Shown one piece after another: positions 48,449 through 58,740 of a stretch of 64,000 nucleotides of DNA. Numbering within the stretch: position 1 is the first letter of the stretch; each line of letters opens with the position of its first letter. The stretch comes from Andrena cerasifolii (lineage: Eukaryota; Arthropoda; Insecta; Hymenoptera; Andrenidae). The position numbers and the translations under genes were made by a program. A model generated the notes under the pieces. The model was not told the DNA's origin. It saw only the letters and a list, made by a program, of their open reading frames with translations, and ran no database searches. The stretch covers positions 2,542,001 through 2,606,000 of the forward strand of contig NC_135119.1 in assembly GCF_050908995.1 (NCBI RefSeq), written 5' to 3'.

Positions 48449-49690
48449 AACTAAAGTATATACAATATTAAGCTGCACGTCTAAATAAATTACCAATAAG
48501 TAAAAAGTATTTTCCCAGAAATTATCATAGAAGTGGTAACCCCAAAACAATCTTCACTGATATGAACATTTTATTCAATACATCGTTATTTCTTCTTGAC
48601 TTACTCATGATTGCTAAAGAAGGTGATTGGTCAAAATAAAACAAATACTATGTCCAAATTCCGTTATGTTATTGCAGATACTTACAATAAGTGGGCACTT
48701 TCTTCGCAAATATATCTGTTCACAATAACTGAAACTTTTTTACACTGTGTCTTTGCAAAACGTCCTTACACTGCACTGCATTCCACATTAGAGCATACCT
48801 GTTTCGCGCAGGCACGACCTTCGGGGAGCGTTGCTACGCCCGACTCCCCACTTAACCGCTTATGTTTTTCTCCGACACACGGCCCTCTACTCTCTGTGTT
48901 AACTTTTTGTGCGGGACGTTGTTTACGTTGACAACGGTCAGGTCCCGCGTTTGGGATGTACCAGTTATTCCTTGGAAACCACCACGACCAATCGCGTGCG
49001 GTTCAAACCGTGGGTAATAGTGGGAGCTGCGCAGATCGGTCGCAAATCGGTAGGGGCGTCGGTATGCTCTTATATGGAATGCAGTGTACGACTGCAACAT
49101 AGCTACGGAAGATCGTTCTTTATTCTCGTGTATATCAACAAAGCAGTAATAAATTCTGAGGTCATACGATATATCATTTGAGATATCGGATCCGGAGCAG
49201 CAAATATATCTCCGAAATATTATGACTTCTAATTAGTAGAAACTTTTCTATTACTGTTATATTTATTACTGGACTAATAATTTCACGAATGAAGCAAATA
49301 TATTAGGATTATTTATGCAATTGGCCGATCCGTCAATTTGACGGGTTCCGTACAAATAGCTATACTACATATATATCTCAAAAGTTAAGGCCTAGGAGGA
49401 AATAAATGTGTGTATAAATTCTTTAAATAGAATTATTAATTTTCGGTAGAAATTGGTTATAATTAACAGAGACCTGGAACAAAATATTTTTTTTATTTCG
49501 TTTCGGTTCAGCTCCGATAATAATAATTTCGTTTCAGCTAATATCGTTCCTGCTGAAAAATATTTCGTTTCCATTGGAACGAAATACAAATTTTGTTCCG
49601 AACCAGTTATTTCATATTCATAGAAAAACTAATATATACTTATTTTTAACAATTTTATTGCATGTAGTAGTTATATTATAAAATATTATC
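48449..49690 (+). repeat. duplicated segment A (first copy)
   Basis: The same sequence recurs at 54397-55694, 5948 bp downstream in the same orientation. By eye the two copies are identical for 48449-49215 (767 bp) and then differ at roughly 19 positions over the next 465 bp. Identical small ORFs in both copies reflect the duplication and match no known family. Confidence 0.9.
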
Positions 49691-50188
49691 CATTATCCAT
49701 TATATATTATATATTATATATTATATATTATATATTATATATTATATATTATATATTATATATTATATATTATATATTATATATTATATATTATATATTA
49801 TATATTATATATTATATATTATATATTATATATTATAGAAAAATTAAGATCTTTGAGCCTTACACCTGAAAGCCTCGAGCAATATAAACTGTATAAAAAA
49901 AAAATAGATTATACAAAATAGAAATCCGAAATCACAGAATGTATTTGTTCATATTCTTGCACAAATAGATTCATGATGAAAATAAAGGGTGCGCTAAATT
50001 TAAATTTTTTAACATAAAGTGTGCATCGAAAACAAAATAACGTTACTAACCGGAATTTATATTTCGGTTATATCGTTTTCACTCCTGCAATAGGGTTAAG
50101 AATTTCGTTTCGTTTCTTTTCCTGTCCCGGAAAAATATTTCGTTCTTTGCGTTTATCGTTTCCGTTTCTGTTCCGTTCCGGGTCCCTG
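49467..50188. mobile_element. hAT element with 8-bp duplication (ATAATTAA)
   Basis: Ends CAGAGACCTGGAACAAAAT and the inverted TTCCGTTCCGGGTCCCTG. The perfect duplication ATAATTAA lies at 49459-49466 and 50189-50196. The interior is non-coding and contains the TATATTA microsatellite. The left half of this element is also present in the duplicated copy (from about 55415). Confidence 0.9.
49692..49838 (+). repeat. (TATATTA)n microsatellite
   Basis: A 7-bp TATATTA unit runs for about 140 bp inside the hAT element. The same repeat, about 75 bp long, ends the second copy of segment A at 55618-55694. Confidence 0.95.
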
Positions 50189-50429
50189 ATAATTAATGCT
50201 ATAAACCTGATGCTAAGAACATGAAAAATATAGGTATTGCGAGCGTAGCACTGAGCACAGAAACTGTTGCAATTAATACAACGTTTTCATTTATTGTCTG
50301 AAGCAGGTGTAATTTAAATAAATCTTTTAAAATATAGGGGAACGTGGGGCAAGACGGATTAGCAGGGTAAGATGGAAAAGCATTGTTTATAAAAAATCGA
50401 AGGCACTACACTCAGTATACACGTCAACA

Positions 50430-51478
50430 TACACTGTCCAACAGCCATTTTGGTCTGTAAGATTCAATAGCCGTTTCTTATAGATTTTTGTGCGCTGATA
50501 ACGAATCCGCAAACCGTTTGTCGCCATCACCCTCAGCTTTTGAGAATTTCGATTTTGAAAAAAAAACTGCAAATTTTCAACTTTGAACATCTTTTATATC
50601 GAAACAGTAATAGTTATTCGGTTGCTTTTCGCGTCAAATTATTCTATAAACCCTCCCGAATACAGCGATATAAGTTGTTGGTGCATTATGAACATTTAAA
50701 TATGTTTAAACAACCATCAAACGGAAAAGAACACCCGAAATGTACCCACTTTTGCAGATATCTTTAAATTTATTTCCAAAACTAAGGGTGTAGGAGAAAA
50801 TCCGACTACTCCACGCGACGCGGCAGACATTTTTCCTTCGGAAAGCATCAACAGAAGTGGTAAGACACACTTTGTTTTCAATACAGAAGCGAAATAGGTT
50901 GGCAAAACGTGTGGCGTCGACAGTGGTAATCAACGGCGGCGCGCGATATACTGCCGCTTAACGCGCGTGACTACCACTGTCGGCGCCGCACGTTTTGCCA
51001 AACTCTTTCGCTTCTGTATTGAAAACAAAACGTGACTTACCACTTCTGTTGGTGGTTTCCGAAAGAAAAATTTCTGCTGCATCGCGTGGAGTAGTTAATT
51101 TTTCTCCTATACCCTTAATTTTTAAAATATATAGCAAGAAATCTGCAAAAATTGGTGCATTTCGGGTGTCCTTTTCCCTTTGATCGCTGTTTAAACATAT
51201 TTAAATGCTTATAATTCAATAATAACTTATATCGTTGTGTTCGCGAGGGTTCATAGAATAATTTGACAGACCATGCAACCGATTAACTATTATTGTTTCA
51301 ACACAAATGATGTTCAAATTTGAAAATTTGCATTTTTTTTTTCAAAATCGAATTTCTCGAAAACTGAGGCTTATGGCGACAAACGGTTTGCGGATTCGTT
51401 TTCAGCGCACAAAAATCTATAAGAATTGACTATTGAATGTTACAGAACAGAAAGAAGTTTAATTTTGTTGGACAATCA
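50430..51478. repeat. 1-kb palindrome inside the pogo-like element
   Basis: The arms 50430-50940 and 50965-51478 are reverse complements at roughly 80-90%, meeting near CAGTGGTAATC / GACTACCACTG. A one-arm relative is at 25385-26235. The similar 62-codon frames on opposite strands (50717-50905 minus, 50995-51183 plus) are a consequence of the palindrome. Confidence 0.85.
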
Positions 51479-51879
51479 GAGAGTTCGGTGCGAAAGAACA
51501 TCATTCCGAAAAAACAGTGTTAAATATCACGCGTGTCACGAGTTATGACGGGAAATTACATTTTTCTAATAACGATATAATTACCCAGGAAGTTTTTAAT
51601 AGTGTCAGTTTATTTATGTGTACATTCTTTAACTAAAGCCGCTAAGTTAATTTTCTTTATAGTTACTTTTTCATAAATTTAGAGTTTTCACTAAGAAATT
51701 ATTCAGGTCTTTTTGCAAAAAGCATGTGAAGTATTAAGTACGTATTGGGGCAAAGCGGGTTCGGGTGGGTGGGGCAAGATGGCACATGGAAAACTTGTCA
51801 TTGGAAAACCAAAACTTATTTCCATAATGATTCGCAAACTGTAAATTCGTCTACTCCAGTAACAGCATGTCGCAACTTA

Positions 51880-52020
51880 AGTTATTCTTCCTTCAATGTT
51901 TCACCAAGAGATATTATGCCCATCCTCAAGATACACACGAAAAAACAGATACAGAGAAAAAGATAAATTTTAAAATACGAAAAAGGTCTCAAGGAAAATT
52001 AAGAATACCGCCAATTAAAA
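51880..52020 (+). pseudogene. pogo-type transposase linker remnant
   Basis: The plus frame reads NVSPRDIMPILKIHTKKQIQ and then a basic stretch, with SQGKLRIP resuming in a shifted frame. Pogo/Jerky-type transposases have an SPxDIxPxPK motif followed by a basic linker between the catalytic domain and the C-terminus. The catalytic domain is absent, and a stop at 51964-51966 and a frameshift break it. Confidence 0.45.
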
Positions 52021-52319
52021 AAGGAAATATAATTTCTTCACTTTCAAATTTGTTTTCTTATGATGTTTCTTCATGCTTCATCTTGCCCCCACAGCAGTCC
52101 CATCTTACCCCGCATACTAGGTAAGATGGGGAAATTTAGTTACTTACGAAAAAGAAGTGTATTTAAGTTTTTAATTCCTGTGACCTCATTTTTGTTGCTT
52201 AAATTTGAAGATGAATATATATTGATTTTAAAAATGCTGTAATAAATGTTACATAAAGCATATACTTGATTTTCTATACGTTTCTTCTTAGCGCTACCGT
52301 CTTGCCCCAGATTCCCCTA

Positions 52320-53398
52320 CTGAAAGTTTACTGAAGTAAATCTTTAAGATCTTCAGGATAATGAGATTTCGAAAATTTACAATTAATAATTTATACAAGA
52401 TCATAATCATTCTTAAGTTCCAACCATTTAGGACTGAAAGTTTAAATGAACACAGAATTAGACCAACTTTTTCCCGTTTAAAGAATAACCTTGTGTGGTC
52501 GCGGTGTCTCAAGTTAAAAATATCGAAGATATAGACATCGTGATTCGAGAAAAGTGCATTTGAATACCTCACTTCTGACGTCTATATCTTCGATAATTTT
52601 GCGAATTTCGGTACCCAAATTTTCAGGAAACATTCATGACATATCAAACACTGATAATAAGATTTTTTTTTATCTTTTTCGCATATTTCGGTATATGCCC
52701 CCCAGAAATGTTTAAAAAATAGTCCACGAAAATAAAAATTCCATTTTTTTGTTTTCTTTTTTTTTAGTTTTCGGACTTTTGTCGAAAACCGTTTGTCGCG
52801 CGAGAAAAAGTAATAGAACATAAAAGATGCTCCTTGTCCGGATGTACAACTTTTGTTTGACATATTTTTTTATTTAACCAATAACTTGGATATTATATAA
52901 AATCGACTTTGCGGGCTGTTAAATAACGATTTAAATGTTTAACGGCCCAGGGGCATCTTTTCCTGTTATGCGATCAAGCTCAAACTTTACGCAGATTTTT
53001 TTTTAATTATTTGGAACTATTCTGGAGGGTGCCCCGAAGAAAATTCAAAAGTCGAAAGTAAGAGCCACCCTAATACATATACACAGTAACTAGAGCGCCG
53101 GGGGTAAGCTGCTAATTCCTAAGGAAGTCGTTTTAAATGAACGCAATGCGCCCGTTGAATTTTTCCCCTGCGAAATATCGCGAGCATGCTTACACGCGCA
53201 CAAAACCCTCACGATCTAAAGGCACGCGAAAACAACGTGAAAACTTCGCATTGCTACGTGCACCAGAAACATTAGAACTTCATTAAAACTCGATAAGTAT
53301 CCTTTAAAATAAAATTTATATCCCGTATAGAAATATGCAACTATCGTTTCGAAAAAAGCATATAACATAAATTGTATGAACGACGAATTTTAATTTAT
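52320..53398. other. unassigned DNA with a small hairpin
   Basis: TATCGAAGATATAGACATC at 52519-52537 is inverted at 52579-52597. Otherwise nothing is recognised. Confidence 0.4.
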
Positions 53399-53560
53399 AT
53401 TGAGCCGTTTATTTTGAAAGTGACCTAAGTCCATTTATATTTAAAAAAAATTTACACATAAATTTTTAATACCAACTGCAAGTTGCACACGTTATTACAA
53501 TCAAAAAATAATAATTGACAAATGGACTTAGGCCACTTTCAAAATAAACGGCTCAATATG
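53399..53560. repeat. hairpin repeat, ~37-bp arms
   Basis: ATATTGAGCCGTTTATTTTG, continuing through GTGACCTAAGTCCATTT, is inverted at 53518-53560. The loop is about 85 bp AT-rich. Confidence 0.85.
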
Positions 53561-54096
53561 ATGAATAAATTGTAAATTCATATATGCCGAATAAATGATA
53601 AATTCATATATAATGAAAAACACGAAATGTAACTTGGTAACCAAACTTTTACGGGATTATTAGTGTTGAAGGCGTAACCAATTCTAGGCATGCATATTCG
53701 ATTTAATTTTATGTAAGTATTCATTTCTTCTGTATTTATACCATCTGCACTGTTATATTCCATCAATTCTTTATCAGGTATACGCATTGGTACTCGACTA
53801 GTCTTCAATATCCATTTAGCCGAAAATAAAGCCTCGTTTAATACCATTCCGTTCCATTTTTCGATCTATTTGCACGCGAAGTATAACTATTTCTATTTTT
53901 ACTACGAATTCCATTCTGCTCCGTATGCACTTTCATACGTATTGTAAAGCTTCGTCAACTTTAACGAATGCTACGGTGAAGTTCGTTGCAAAATTTGAAG
54001 TTAATATTTGCTATGGTTTTGGAAACTAGGACGCTCACCCTTGGTGGAACAGTAATGTGGAAAAACCAGCTTCAAAGCTGGAGAGCAGGATTTTCT
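53561..54096. other. unassigned DNA
   Basis: The minus frame 53578-53847 shows no familiar motif. Confidence 0.35.
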
Positions 54097-54398
54097 GTTG
54101 CTAGAATATTCCTAGACTTACAATTACCTAATCTGCTATTCCTGGGCCATAACCCGCAAGCTCTTTTACAGGCTGCTGGTTTTTTCAACTAATTTTTCTT
54201 AAACTTGGCATCCTTCGTTGCTTCCCTTGTGTGCCGCAAATCCTTCTTTTCGCTATCCTTCTATTTGTTAGATACTCTTCTGCGACGCATTATTAAAACG
54301 TTCTCCAAAATCGGGATGTAGGACATACAGTAGCGGACAAAAAAGTTACCACTTTTTCGAACCACCCTACGTCTATTACTATTTAATATCAACTTAAA
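54097..54398 (+). repeat. duplicated segment B (first copy)
   Basis: The 302-bp block is identical by eye to 55695-55996. It ends inside the left terminus of the Tc1-like element that is complete only in the second copy, so this copy is a truncated duplicate joined to segment A at 54397-54399 with about two bases (AA) of shared sequence. Confidence 0.9.
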
Positions 54399-55694
54399 CT
54401 AAAGTATATACAATATTAAGCTGCACGTCTAAATAAATTACCAATAAGTAAAAAGTATTTTCCCAGAAATTATCATAGAAGTGGTAACCCCAAAACAATC
54501 TTCACTGATATGAACATTTTATTCAATACATCGTTATTTCTTCTTGACTTACTCATGATTGCTAAAGAAGGTGATTGGTCAAAATAAAACAAATACTATG
54601 TCCAAATTCCGTTATGTTATTGCAGATACTTACAATAAGTGGGCACTTTCTTCGCAAATATATCTGTTCACAATAACTGAAACTTTTTTACACTGTGTCT
54701 TTGCAAAACGTCCTTACACTGCACTGCATTCCACATTAGAGCATACCTGTTTCGCGCAGGCACGACCTTCGGGGAGCGTTGCTACGCCCGACTCCCCACT
54801 TAACCGCTTATGTTTTTCTCCGACACACGGCCCTCTACTCTCTGTGTTAACTTTTTGTGCGGGACGTTGTTTACGTTGACAACGGTCAGGTCCCGCGTTT
54901 GGGATGTACCAGTTATTCCTTGGAAACCACCACGACCAATCGCGTGCGGTTCAAACCGTGGGTAATAGTGGGAGCTGCGCAGATCGGTCGCAAATCGGTA
55001 GGGGCGTCGGTATGCTCTTATATGGAATGCAGTGTACGACTGCAACATAGCTACGGAAGATCGTTCTTTATTCTCGTGTATATCAACAAAGCAGTAATAA
55101 ATTCTGAGGTCATACGATATATCATTTGAGATATCGGATCCGGAGCAGCAAATATATCTCCGATATATTATGACTTCTAATTAGTAGAAAATTTTCTATT
55201 CCTGGTATATTTATTACTGGACTAATAATTTCACGAATAAAGCAAATATATTAGGATTATTTATACAATTGGCCGATCCGTCAATTTGCCGGGTTCCGTA
55301 CAAATAGCTATACTACATATAGATCTTAAAAGTTAAGGCCTAGGATGAAATAAATGTGTGTATAAATTCTTTAAATAGAATTATTAATTTTCGGTAGAAA
55401 TTGATTATAATTAACAGAGACCTGGAACGAAATATTTTTTTTTTTCGTTTCGGTTCAGCTCCGACAATAATAATTTCGTTTCAGCTAATATCGTTCCTGC
55501 TGAAAAATATTTCGTTTCCATTGGAACGAAAAACAAATTTTGTTCCGAACCAGTCATTTCATATTTATAGAAAAACTAATATATACTTATTTTTAACAAT
55601 CTTATTGCATGTGGTAGTTATATTATATATTATATATTATATATTATATATTATATATTATATATTATATATTATATATTATATATTATATATA
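54397..55694 (+). repeat. duplicated segment A (second copy)
   Basis: Matches 48449-49690 as described there. It starts abruptly at the junction with segment B and ends within a TATATTA microsatellite joined to the second copy of B at 55695. It carries only the left half of the hAT element that is complete at 49467-50188. Confidence 0.9.
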
Positions 55695-55996
55695 GTTGCT
55701 AGAATATTCCTAGACTTACAATTACCTAATCTGCTATTCCTGGGCCATAACCCGCAAGCTCTTTTACAGGCTGCTGGTTTTTTCAACTAATTTTTCTTAA
55801 ACTTGGCATCCTTCGTTGCTTCCCTTGTGTGCCGCAAATCCTTCTTTTCGCTATCCTTCTATTTGTTAGATACTCTTCTGCGACGCATTATTAAAACGTT
55901 CTCCAAAATCGGGATGTAGGACATACAGTAGCGGACAAAAAAGTTACCACTTTTTCGAACCACCCTACGTCTATTACTATTTAATATCAACTTAAA
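55695..55996 (+). repeat. duplicated segment B (second copy)
   Basis: Identical to 54097-54398. Here the sequence continues past the duplication into the Tc1-like element, so this is the more complete version. Confidence 0.9.
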
Positions 55997-56434
55997 ATTG
56001 CAGTATGTGCCTAATAAGCATATCCTGAAAGAGAATTAAAAGCTGTATAAAACCCAGTTACAGTTGAATTTATATAACTAACAAACAAAAACCCTATATA
56101 ACATTAAACAAGACAACACATTTTTAAAGCCATCAAAAAGTTACCACCTTTGAACATTAATAAAAAAAATCTAATATTTTGTGGGGGCACCTTTTGCTCT
56201 TACCCATACAGCACACCCTCTCGTTGCAGCAAAGTTACAGAATGGTTGCAGTGTAAGATTGCAATGTTCCGCGCAACGTTGCCGCAAGGGTGTAGTAATA
56301 ATTCTATGTCCGCCTCGTGCAACGTTTCGGGCAGTAGGACCGAAAATATAAATAACGGTGTATATATATTGTGTGCAGAATCATAGAAGTATAAAGCTCG
56401 TGTTTCTTTTTCTCAAAGAAAATTCTTTTCCCCC

Positions 56435-56500
56435 AAGGGGATTCGAACCGGCGACCTGTAGCGTCGTAGGTGAACACTTTACCGCCGCAGCTACAACCAC
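56435..56500 (-). repeat. tRNA-derived SINE fragment
   Basis: On the minus strand, A-box-like TAGCTGCGGCGG (56482-56493) and perfect B-box GGTTCGAATCC (56439-56449). A 5-bp anticodon stem can form but the loop lacks U33, so a SINE-type relic is favoured over a functional tRNA. Confidence 0.6.
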
Positions 56501-56689
56501 TGATTGATAAGAATGCTAACGTATTCGAACTTATAGTCCTACCATGCAAAACTTTAATCTCAAATTATTCAAAAACGAAGACTCATTTTGACAAACTCCA
56601 TTAGGGTTTTGTAACACTAGTAGGTATGTACTACAACTTCCACCATGTGCCATTCTACGCATTAAAATATACAGGGTGACTCACCTAAC

Positions 56690-56962
56690 ATTTAAACTTA
56701 AAATATCTTCGTTGTTTGTAATGATACGAGAAAATGTCTCAGGAAAAAAATGATTGCTAGACAAAAAGGACAACATATTACACATGGCTGAATTTGTATT
56801 TTTATTATTTTATTTTACATCGATGATCTTGAAATTTCGGGAAATATAACCTTGAGACAAAAATCGTCTCTGTCAGAATAATTGTCTCTCTGAAGCAAAC
56901 ATTGATATCCTTAGACATTTTCTCGTATGATTAAAAACAACGAAAATATTTTAAGTTCAAAT
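56690..56962. repeat. foldback inside the GCAACGTTGC element
   Basis: CATTTAAACTTAAAATAT and ACGAGAAAATGTCT on the left are inverted on the right (AGACATTTTCTCGT and ATATTTTAAGTTCAAATG). Confidence 0.8.
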
Positions 56963-57547
56963 GGTAGTTGCAGCAACATTGCGGCAACATTACAGGAACG
57001 TTGCCGCAATACTGGCGCAACGTTGCTTTAACATTGTGGAAATATTGTAGGAGCGTTGCCGTGCAATATTGCACCGCAACATTGATGCAACTATGCAGCA
57101 ATAATTCTATGTCCGCCCCGTGCAATGTTGCACGGTAACGTCGCAGCAATGTTACATCCACATTGCGCTGCAATCATGCAACAATGCAAGGTTACTGCAA
57201 CCATCCTGCAACGTTGCCGCCACGAAGTGTGCTGTATGGGTAGGACAACCTAAAAAGATACTAAACGTGGTAATTTCTTTGTCGGCCCCAAAAATGTGTT
57301 ACCCCGTTCAATGTCATACAACACTTTTGTTTGTCAGTTAAATAAATTCAACTTAAAAAAAAACCCAGTTAAAGGGTTTTATACAGCTTTAAATTCTCCA
57401 TCAGAATATGCATATTAAACATACCACAGTCCCAAATGTATGCTAAAAAAATAAAAATAAATAAAACAAATCGAAATAGTGGTAACTTTTATGTCCGCTA
57501 GTGTACAGCTATCAATTAATGATGCTTCTGCTGTCTATAGGTTTACT

Positions 57548-57763
57548 TCAAAAGGTTTTACGCCGTTGAATGCGTTCCAAAGCAAGCTTGCATATTTTAT
57601 TATTTAGACCCTTGTTACCTTTTGGCAAGTATCCTGTCACACATCTCTCTGGTAGTTTATTTTTAGCGAAATTTTCAATGGAGTTTACAACCTGCTCAAC
57701 CTCCAAACGCAGTTCAGGTTTGTAAATATAGGAACGCAGCGTGCAGCCAAAATTCTCGCGCAT
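57548..57763 (-). CDS. coding-like exon of unknown function
   Basis: From the ATG at 57761-57763 (minus) the frame gives 71 residues ending ERIQRRKTF before TGA. The composition is mixed and protein-like, with charged and hydrophobic residues in an amphipathic pattern (SYIYKPELRLEVEQVVNSIE, CVTGYLPKGNKGLNNKICKL), unlike the AT-driven frames around it. The frame is open about seven codons further upstream and then stops, so it may be part of a longer exon or a decayed gene. A Helitron lies immediately upstream (57950-58274) and a Tc1-like element ends downstream (57503). I do not recognise the family; transposon-derived origin is as likely as host origin. Confidence 0.3.
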   Translation of the reverse strand: MRENFGCTLRSYIYKPELRLEVEQVVNSIENFAKNKLPERCVTGYLPKGNKGLNNKICKLALERIQRRKTF

Positions 57764-57949
57764 TACATTTCCCCTTGTATCTTGTTCATTCCTTCAAATT
57801 TTCAAATGTAGTTAATGCGAACTTATATACGTTGTTTACTTCCAAAAAGTAACAAGACAAAATACTCAAAAGAATTTTCTTTAGGGTTTTGGATAACCGC
57901 ATAAAATGGCACCATCCGTAATTATAATATTTCACGTTATGTAAATGTA

Positions 57950-58274
57950 TCCTAATAATATATAATATAATATAATAAATGCGAAAGTGTGTTTGGATGT
58001 TTGGATGTTTGTTACTCAATCACTTCGAAACTACGCAACGGATCTTTCTGAAATTTTGTATATACGTAGTCTAGGACCAGGAATATAGGGTACTTTTTTC
58101 CCCGATTTTTTTAACCGATCTGGACCAAATTTTGCATAATTACTCTCTAGAGCCTTGCGGAAAATATAGCCTACCATGAAATCTGGATATCCCACCCCTT
58201 CCCCTTATTTAACCCTCTTAACACTCTGTAATAATCGAAGTTTTACCCGAGCAACGCCGGGTACTTTAAGCTAG
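57950..58274 (+). mobile_element. non-autonomous Helitron
   Basis: Starts TC (TCCTAATAATATATAATATA) after an A and ends CTAG before a T, the A|T insertion pattern of Helitrons. Eleven bases before the CTAG lies the terminal hairpin ACCCGAGCAACGCCGGGT (58245-58262). The 5' region ATAAATGCGAAAGTGTGTTT is typical of short insect Helitrons. It is 325 bp and non-coding. Confidence 0.8.
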
Positions 58275-58740
58275 TTATTCATGTACGTGCATATTAATGT
58301 TTATAATATCAGTGAAACGTAACAAATTCGTAGCTCTTTTGAATATGATTCACACAGATTTGCCATAATCACGCCGATTTGATTGTGTTTCAAAATAACC
58401 GTTTAATTCTTGGACGGTAAATGTCTAGCCTAACCTTATAGCGAATATAGGGCATACATTTATCCATGATATAAACCCCTTATACACATGTATAGCATAC
58501 ACTTGTAAAACAAAAGCTTTTGTTAGCGCAAATTCGAATTTGCGCGGTACGAGAAGCACGCATCAGACGCTGCGTATCACCCATTGTTTTTCTCGTTGTC
58601 GGGGAAACCCCACGAGAAATTCATTCACTACCACTAAAAATGTATAGATTTTGTTGTGCCCTGCGTGATGACTGGCATGGGATCCGGCGTTATCGTGGAT
58701 TCGGGAGTGATTAAAAGATGAGAATCTACCGGTGGACTAA
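58275..58740. other. unassigned DNA
   Basis: No gene or repeat recognised. Confidence 0.35.

Larger units (their letters stand above)
50337..52317 (+). mobile_element. pogo-like element, GGGGCAAGATGG type
   Basis: Ends GGGGAACGTGGGGCAAGACG and the inverted CGTCTTGCCCCAGATTCCCC are flanked by TA at 50335-50336 and 52318-52319. The word GGGGCAAGATGG recurs at 50361-50373 (variant), 51771-51782, about 52084-52090 and 52100-52130 in both orientations. A pogo-type protein remnant sits near the right end, and a 1-kb palindrome occupies the left half. The 1981-bp copy lacks a transposase core. Confidence 0.8.
56199..57242. mobile_element. GCAACGTTGC-rich element nested in the Tc1-like element
   Basis: Ends TACCCATACAGCACAC and the inverted GTGTGCTGTATGGGTA. 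Both ends are rich in GCAACGTTGC-like words, and a tRNA-like fragment and a foldback lie between. A partial relative lies at the start of the window. Target duplication is unclear. Confidence 0.7.
55926..57503. mobile_element. Tc1-like element with long TIRs, no transposase
   Basis: Ends CAGTAGCGGACAAAAAAGTT and the inverted AACTTTTATGTCCGCTAGTG are flanked by TA at 55924-55925 and 57504-57505. The inverted similarity continues about 220 bp inward (for example AAGCTGTATAAAACCC and GGGTTTTATACAGCTT). The interior is replaced by another element (56199-57242), leaving no transposase. Confidence 0.85.

Noticed and set aside
48611..49181. Identical 106-, 82- and 90-codon frames in both A copies as conserved genes
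   Set aside because: The identity is at DNA level on both strands and reflects duplication. The frames overlap each other and match no known family.
50717..51183. Two similar 62-codon frames as a duplicated gene pair
   Set aside because: They sit on opposite arms of a palindrome, so similarity follows from the inverted repeat.
48449..55694. Segment A copies as the two LTRs of one retrotransposon
   Set aside because: They lack TG...CA ends, a primer-binding site and any gag or pol between them. The second copy is embedded between duplicates of another segment, and both include part of a hAT element.
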